In this document: positions 60,063-64,000 of the stretch, in pieces
Layout of the letters: each line of letters starts with the position of its first letter
Numbering within the stretch: the stretch's first letter is position 1
DNA from: Krasilnikovozyma curviuscula
Lineage: Eukaryota > Basidiomycota > Tremellomycetes > Cystofilobasidiales > Mrakiaceae
Direction: 5' to 3'
Length of the DNA stretch: 64,000 nt
Assembly (NCBI GenBank): GCA_014825775.1
Contig: MVAQ01000063.1
Coordinates: forward strand, 31,373 to 95,372
Translations under genes and position numbers: made by a program
The notes under the pieces: model-generated
Told to the model about the DNA's origin: nothing
Seen by the model: only the letters and a program-made list of their open reading frames with translations
Databases searched by the model: none

Positions 60063-63000
60063 TTATTCTAAAACGGAATGTTTGGCAGGGGAGCTACCTC
60101 GAGAAAGATCATCGCTTGACGCAGCATCACCTGATGGGACCACAATTAATTTTGGTTGAGTCTTGTATTTATCACCGGCCTTCTGATCATTTTTCCCACT
60201 GGTGACTTTGACCTCATCATCAAAGATCCCACAGACGATGTCATCAAACTCTCCCTCCTCCTCAATCGCCTTCGAATACGTGTCGGCATCTTCTTCCCAA
60301 ACAAAGTCTGATGGTGGAGATTGTGATGGAAGGGACGTATCAGGATCTTCACCAAGTCGATAATCCTGCTCGTCGAGGACGGCGTTGTCTTCAAAGCTGA
60401 GGCTGAGGGCGGTCGAGGACGAGTTTTTCCAAGACCTGGCTGAGCTTCGTCGGGAACTAGATAGTGATGCTGATGCTCTACCGAGCTCTCTTCTCAGGCG
60501 ATCAACGCTTTCCGAGAGGTTGGGCGTGAAGCGCTTTGGTGAGAGACCAGCTTCGGCGTTGGGAAAGCCAGGGATGACGCTTGGTTGAGTGTGGGATGTG
60601 ATCGTGTCCTGAATTGCGTGAAGGATTGGCTGATCAAACGAAGAAGCGTTGGATTGTTGTTGGCTGCGGTTGTGATAGGAACTTGGGACGATGATCGGTG
60701 AGACCTCGACTTCTCTTCGGACAGTGAGACGCTTGAGCGGGGTCGACCGTTCGCCTTCTCCTACTCCTCCGCTGAAGGAGTAGAGGTCCGACGTCAGACT
60801 CTTCGCTGAAGAGTCCAATGAAAAGAAGTTGAACTGGTGCGACAAGTAGATTGGCGGTGGTAAGATGCTGGAGATGGTGGAAGATGTTTCAATCTCAGCT
60901 TGTGAGAGCCATCTCGATCCTCTTTGCTGCATAGACTCCTCTCCTTTGAAAACTGGCTTCTTCTTAAGTTGGATTGGTGGAAAAAGGATGTCACCCCTAG
61001 GTGTTTCATCCAACGACCATCTTGATATCTCCGAGCCTTCCCCGACTAGGTTATCTCCCCAGTTACGGCCAGCGGTCATCAGTTTGCTAAGACCAGATAT
61101 GATTCCTCCTGATGGAAGTGAGGTTGATGGTAGAGAATGTATAATCAGTCGGTGGGTAGTAAGGTTGTTCTGTTGCGGATCAAAGATGGCAATGTCTTGG
61201 CTGGCTCGAGGTGGGGATCGCTGGGAAGACTTGTTGGATGTGAATGGTTTTTGTGTTGATGGAATGAAGGGTTCTGACAAGAAGTAGAAAGCGGGTTGAA
61301 ACTGTGGCTGATCAGATCCGTGTTGCTCTAGTTGTGAGGAAGCGTCCCAAACATTGGTCTGTGATCCACCTGAAGCGCAGGGCCTAAATCTGAACACCGG
61401 TGAGATAGCGACAGAAAGAGGTGCCTGGAAAGTATCGAAAGCAAACCGCAAATCAGTATTATGTGCATATGCTACGACGAATGAACATTACGTACTGATG
61501 CGCTCGAGTTCAGCAAACGACCTTCTTCTATCTCCTTCTCTGAGATTTTCCCACCCAATGGGCGGATGCTATAGATATGTATAGTTCCACCTTTCTTCGT
61601 CGCAACACCGACCCATCGCTCGTCTTGAGCCCAGCTGACGCTGGCGATGCTGCCTTTCGACAAACCCCGTCGGAGGAGATAGGTTTCCCAGACCGCACCA
61701 GGAGTAGTGAAAGAAGGTGGTCGGATGGAGTATACATGGAAAGTTTGTGAGGAGGCATGCGAGACGAGAAGTGAGAGTGATGACGGTGAGAAAGATAGAT
61801 GGGTGATTGACTCTGAGGTTTGCCCAAGAAGCACATCTGCCGTTGATGCTGTTGTTGAATGGTTAGAAGCCGACGATGAAGCTGAGAAAAACGCAATGGG
61901 TTGTTGGTGAGGTCGCGTGATATCAATGATGACCACAGAAGTTGAAGGTGGGGCTGATTGCGACGATGAGGGGTTTCTGGCGCGAGAAAACTTCAGAAAC
62001 GGAGCCGATGGCAGGTGGGTTTCATTCTTGAGAGGTGACTGAAGAGTTTCATTTTCATCTTCAACAGCCTGTTCAGGGGCTGTGGTGATGGCTGGTTGGG
62101 TTGTTTGGTTACCTTGTAGGTTGTTTGCTACCCCGCCAATCCAAGACTTCAAGCCATTGACACCTTCCCTTCCTACCCAACCCAATCCACCTTCAGTGAC
62201 TCTTCCCAAGCTCTCTACCACACCTTCGCTAGCTCTCCTGGATTTCATGACCGTGATTTCAGTTGCTGGGGCGGAGGCAGTGGTGTACGCTAGCAGCCGG
62301 CTAGAAAGGGAGAAAGGTGGTGCAATCTGTGGGCTGATAGATGTGGGGACAAGAGCGTGTGGAACCTCCATGAGAGTTTCCAACGTCGCTGGATGAAGGA
62401 TATGAATCGAAACTGGTGATGTTGAGCTCTAGAAAAAGGCACAACACAGAATATGGTAATGCGTTAGAGCAGAGAGAAAGTAGCTGGAGGTAATAGTGCT
62501 CACCACCACCAGAGCAGCTTCAGCGCATTCGAGAGTTCCAAGAGTTCCATCCAGGTCGAACGTAGTCTCAGGCTGGGCGGTTTCAAGGTTGTAAGTGATT
62601 ATCTTCGATCGTCTTTTCGAAGGCGTTCCATTGGAGCTTGTTCGACTACCACCACCACTACCAATAGCACCTCCGCTACCATCGCTGCCATTGTTAGACT
62701 GACCACCTAATGGATCTGATACCAGGCAAAGGGCAATCGATCTACCTCCATGCAAGATGTAAGCTGAAATGGGAATCAGCTCATCCCATTCCTCCCTAAG
62801 CGTTGAGTCATTATTGAGATTGAAGATGAACTTCGCTTTAGGGACATTCCACACCTGAAGCGTGAACGAAGCTCTTAGAACTACGAGCACCTGAGATGGA
62901 GACGGCGTCGGCTGGCGGGATGACGCTGGATGAGAAGCTGGAGCGGCGGAGGAGGTGGAAGCGTGGTTTGTCGGTTTTGAAGTCACCTCTGATGTCGCTG

Positions 63001-63220
63001 GCACACCCCTGATGGCAGAAAACTGGGAGAATAGGATGGGGTCAGAGATTTCTGAGGTGGATGGCATCAAGGGACCCGCTGTCGTTGTCGCTGCAGCTGT
63101 TGCTGCTCTAGGCTGGGAGATGAATGACGATAAGGATGATAAGGCTGCAGAGACGGGTCGAGGATAGGATGATGGTCGTCCAGGGATAGGGTTTGTGGTA
63201 CCATCTCCATCTTGACTCAT
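60063..63220 (-). CDS. BCAS3/WD40 beta-propeller protein
   Basis: Three exons. The first runs from the ATG at 63220 to a GTGAGC donor near 62502, the second from about 62429 to 61497, the third from 61423 to 60063. The N-terminal blades read VLVVLRASFTLQVWNVPKAK and GGRSIALCLVSDPLGG. Next come PPFSLSSRLLAYTTA, ITHLSFSPSSLSLLVSHASS, FHVYSIRP and SIASVSWAQDERWVGVATKK with GTIHIYSI. This order, including a Trp/Gly-rich segment (GGLGWVGREGVNGLKSW), is that of fungal BCAS3-domain propellers related to the Atg18/PROPPIN fold. No FRRG lipid-binding motif was seen. The C-terminal 300 residues are Ser-rich and acidic. A role at phagophore or membranes is inferred from the animal BCAS3 protein only. 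Confidence 0.75.
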
Positions 63221-63807
63221 ATAGATTGGCTTGACTCAGAGATCACCTGGCGCAGATTCACTCAGCCTTCGAGTGAATCGCGTCCAACGTGGATGGGGTT
63301 GCTGAAAGAAGTAAAACCTGGCAATAAGATGGGTTCTTGGGCAACCGGATGGGCAGTTTTATATACAAGATTCGGGCCGGGTCAGATTGCTGAGCGATAT
63401 ATTCGAGATGGATTGAGATTGATGGTGTTGACGAGCAAACAGAACGTCGGAGGCGCGGAAGGAGAGGCACGAGGAGGACAAAACCCCACTGATATTTAAT
63501 TGAGCTTTTGACCCCAAGTAAAGCTACCTTTTGTCTCTATTCGACTTATATCACACTTCTAGTGTTTCAATTCGAACATGATTGTGCCCGTGTCAGCGCT
63601 TTGACCACGTCAAGGTTTTACACGCTGTCCACCTTGCAGAAGGGTTTAGATTAAGAACGGCCAACCAGGTCAGAGTGTATGCTCCTTAGAGGCAGCTAAA
63701 TCTAGCAATGCTGCCCTACAAGGCAGCCCTTCTTCCATACAAAAGCGATGCGACTCCCAAACCATGTCCTCAGCCATCTCCACCAACCGACAGAACTTAC
63801 TGATGTT
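63221..63807. other. gap before the right-edge gene
   Basis: Promoter region of the BCAS3 gene. A 95-codon plus frame at 63212-63499 overlaps the BCAS3 start codon and is not supported. Confidence 0.4.
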
Positions 63808-64000
63808 TTATTTAATTCCACCCACATAGCCGCAATGACTCATCATACGTTTAAAAAAGGGCCTCGCTACGTCAGAAGCAGCATATGCCTCGAAGACCTT
63901 GATAATGTTGTCCTCCGCTTCAAGGCCACCAGTGCGAGCTCTCGTAAACATCGTCTTCTCACACAAATTGCCCGAGTCATTGTGGAGGATGAGATATTTT
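63808..64000 (-). CDS. C-terminal fragment of an unrecognised protein, cut by the right edge
   Basis: The minus strand is open from the window end to TAA at 63808-63810. It codes 63 residues: LILHNDSGNLCEKTMFTRAR, then EAEDNIIKVFEAYAASD and FFKRMMSHCGYVGGIK at the end. Composition is protein-like. No family is recognised, and the upstream part lies outside. Confidence 0.4.
   Translation of the reverse strand, partial: KYLILHNDSGNLCEKTMFTRARTGGLEAEDNIIKVFEAYAASDVARPFFKRMMSHCGYVGGIK

Overview
The window is nuclear DNA of a filamentous or dimorphic fungus, most likely a basidiomycete. Genes are dense, on both strands, and split by many short introns (mostly 50-80 bases, GT-AG, several with a TACTAAC or CTAAC branch site). 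The gene set is eukaryotic: Mediator, TFIID, MICOS, symplekin, ARF6. A Rua1-type C-terminal domain and the basidiomycete-like forms of MIM1 and the cytochrome b5 protein favour Basidiomycota, perhaps Pucciniomycotina or Ustilaginomycotina; the class cannot be fixed from sequence alone. Many gene models below were built by joining exons by hand from splice signals and protein similarity, so inner exon edges are predictions.

Layout. 1-1.1 kb: 3' part of an unrecognised minus-strand gene. 1.5-1.9, 13.8-14.3 and 15.0-15.6 kb: three minus-strand paralogues of a small Ser/Pro-rich protein family with an RRKP motif, the least expected feature here. 2.6-5.4 kb: PTR2/POT peptide transporter. 6.2-8.6 kb: Sfp1-like split zinc-finger regulator. 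11.3-12.1 kb: ribosomal protein eL33. 12.7-13.6 kb: CMC1-like twin CX9C protein. 16.2-16.7 kb: tiny four-exon gene. 17.0-19.4 kb: proline-rich protein. 20.0-22.5 kb: Rua1-domain regulator. 22.9-27.2 kb: SAPS phosphatase subunit. 27.7-30.7 kb: MIC60. 31.2-31.6 kb: small unknown. 31.9-33.1 kb: GPR1/FUN34/YaaH transporter. 34.0-35.1 kb: cytochrome b5 protein. 35.9-36.5 kb: MED31. 36.6-37.6 kb: alpha/beta hydrolase lacking its nucleophile. 37.7-40.1 kb: mitochondrial membrane protein. 41.4-43.0 kb: MIM1 with a long N-terminal extension. 43.2-47.6 kb: symplekin/Pta1. 47.9-48.6 kb: CGR1. 49.7-51.5 kb: nuclear-looking unknown. 52.5-53.4 kb: TAF10. 54.7 kb: tRNA-Ala with intron. 55.6-57.1 kb: ARF6. 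57.4-58.4 kb: short-chain dehydrogenase. 59.0-59.8 kb: frataxin. 60.1-63.2 kb: BCAS3/WD40 protein. The right edge cuts an unrecognised gene.

There is no operon logic, as expected for a fungus. Growth and ribosome production (Sfp1, eL33, CGR1, SAPS), mitochondrial biogenesis (CMC1, MIC60, MIM1, frataxin, the 37.7-40.1 kb protein) and RNA polymerase II/mRNA 3' end machinery (MED31, TAF10, symplekin) are well represented, but clustering beyond chance is not shown.
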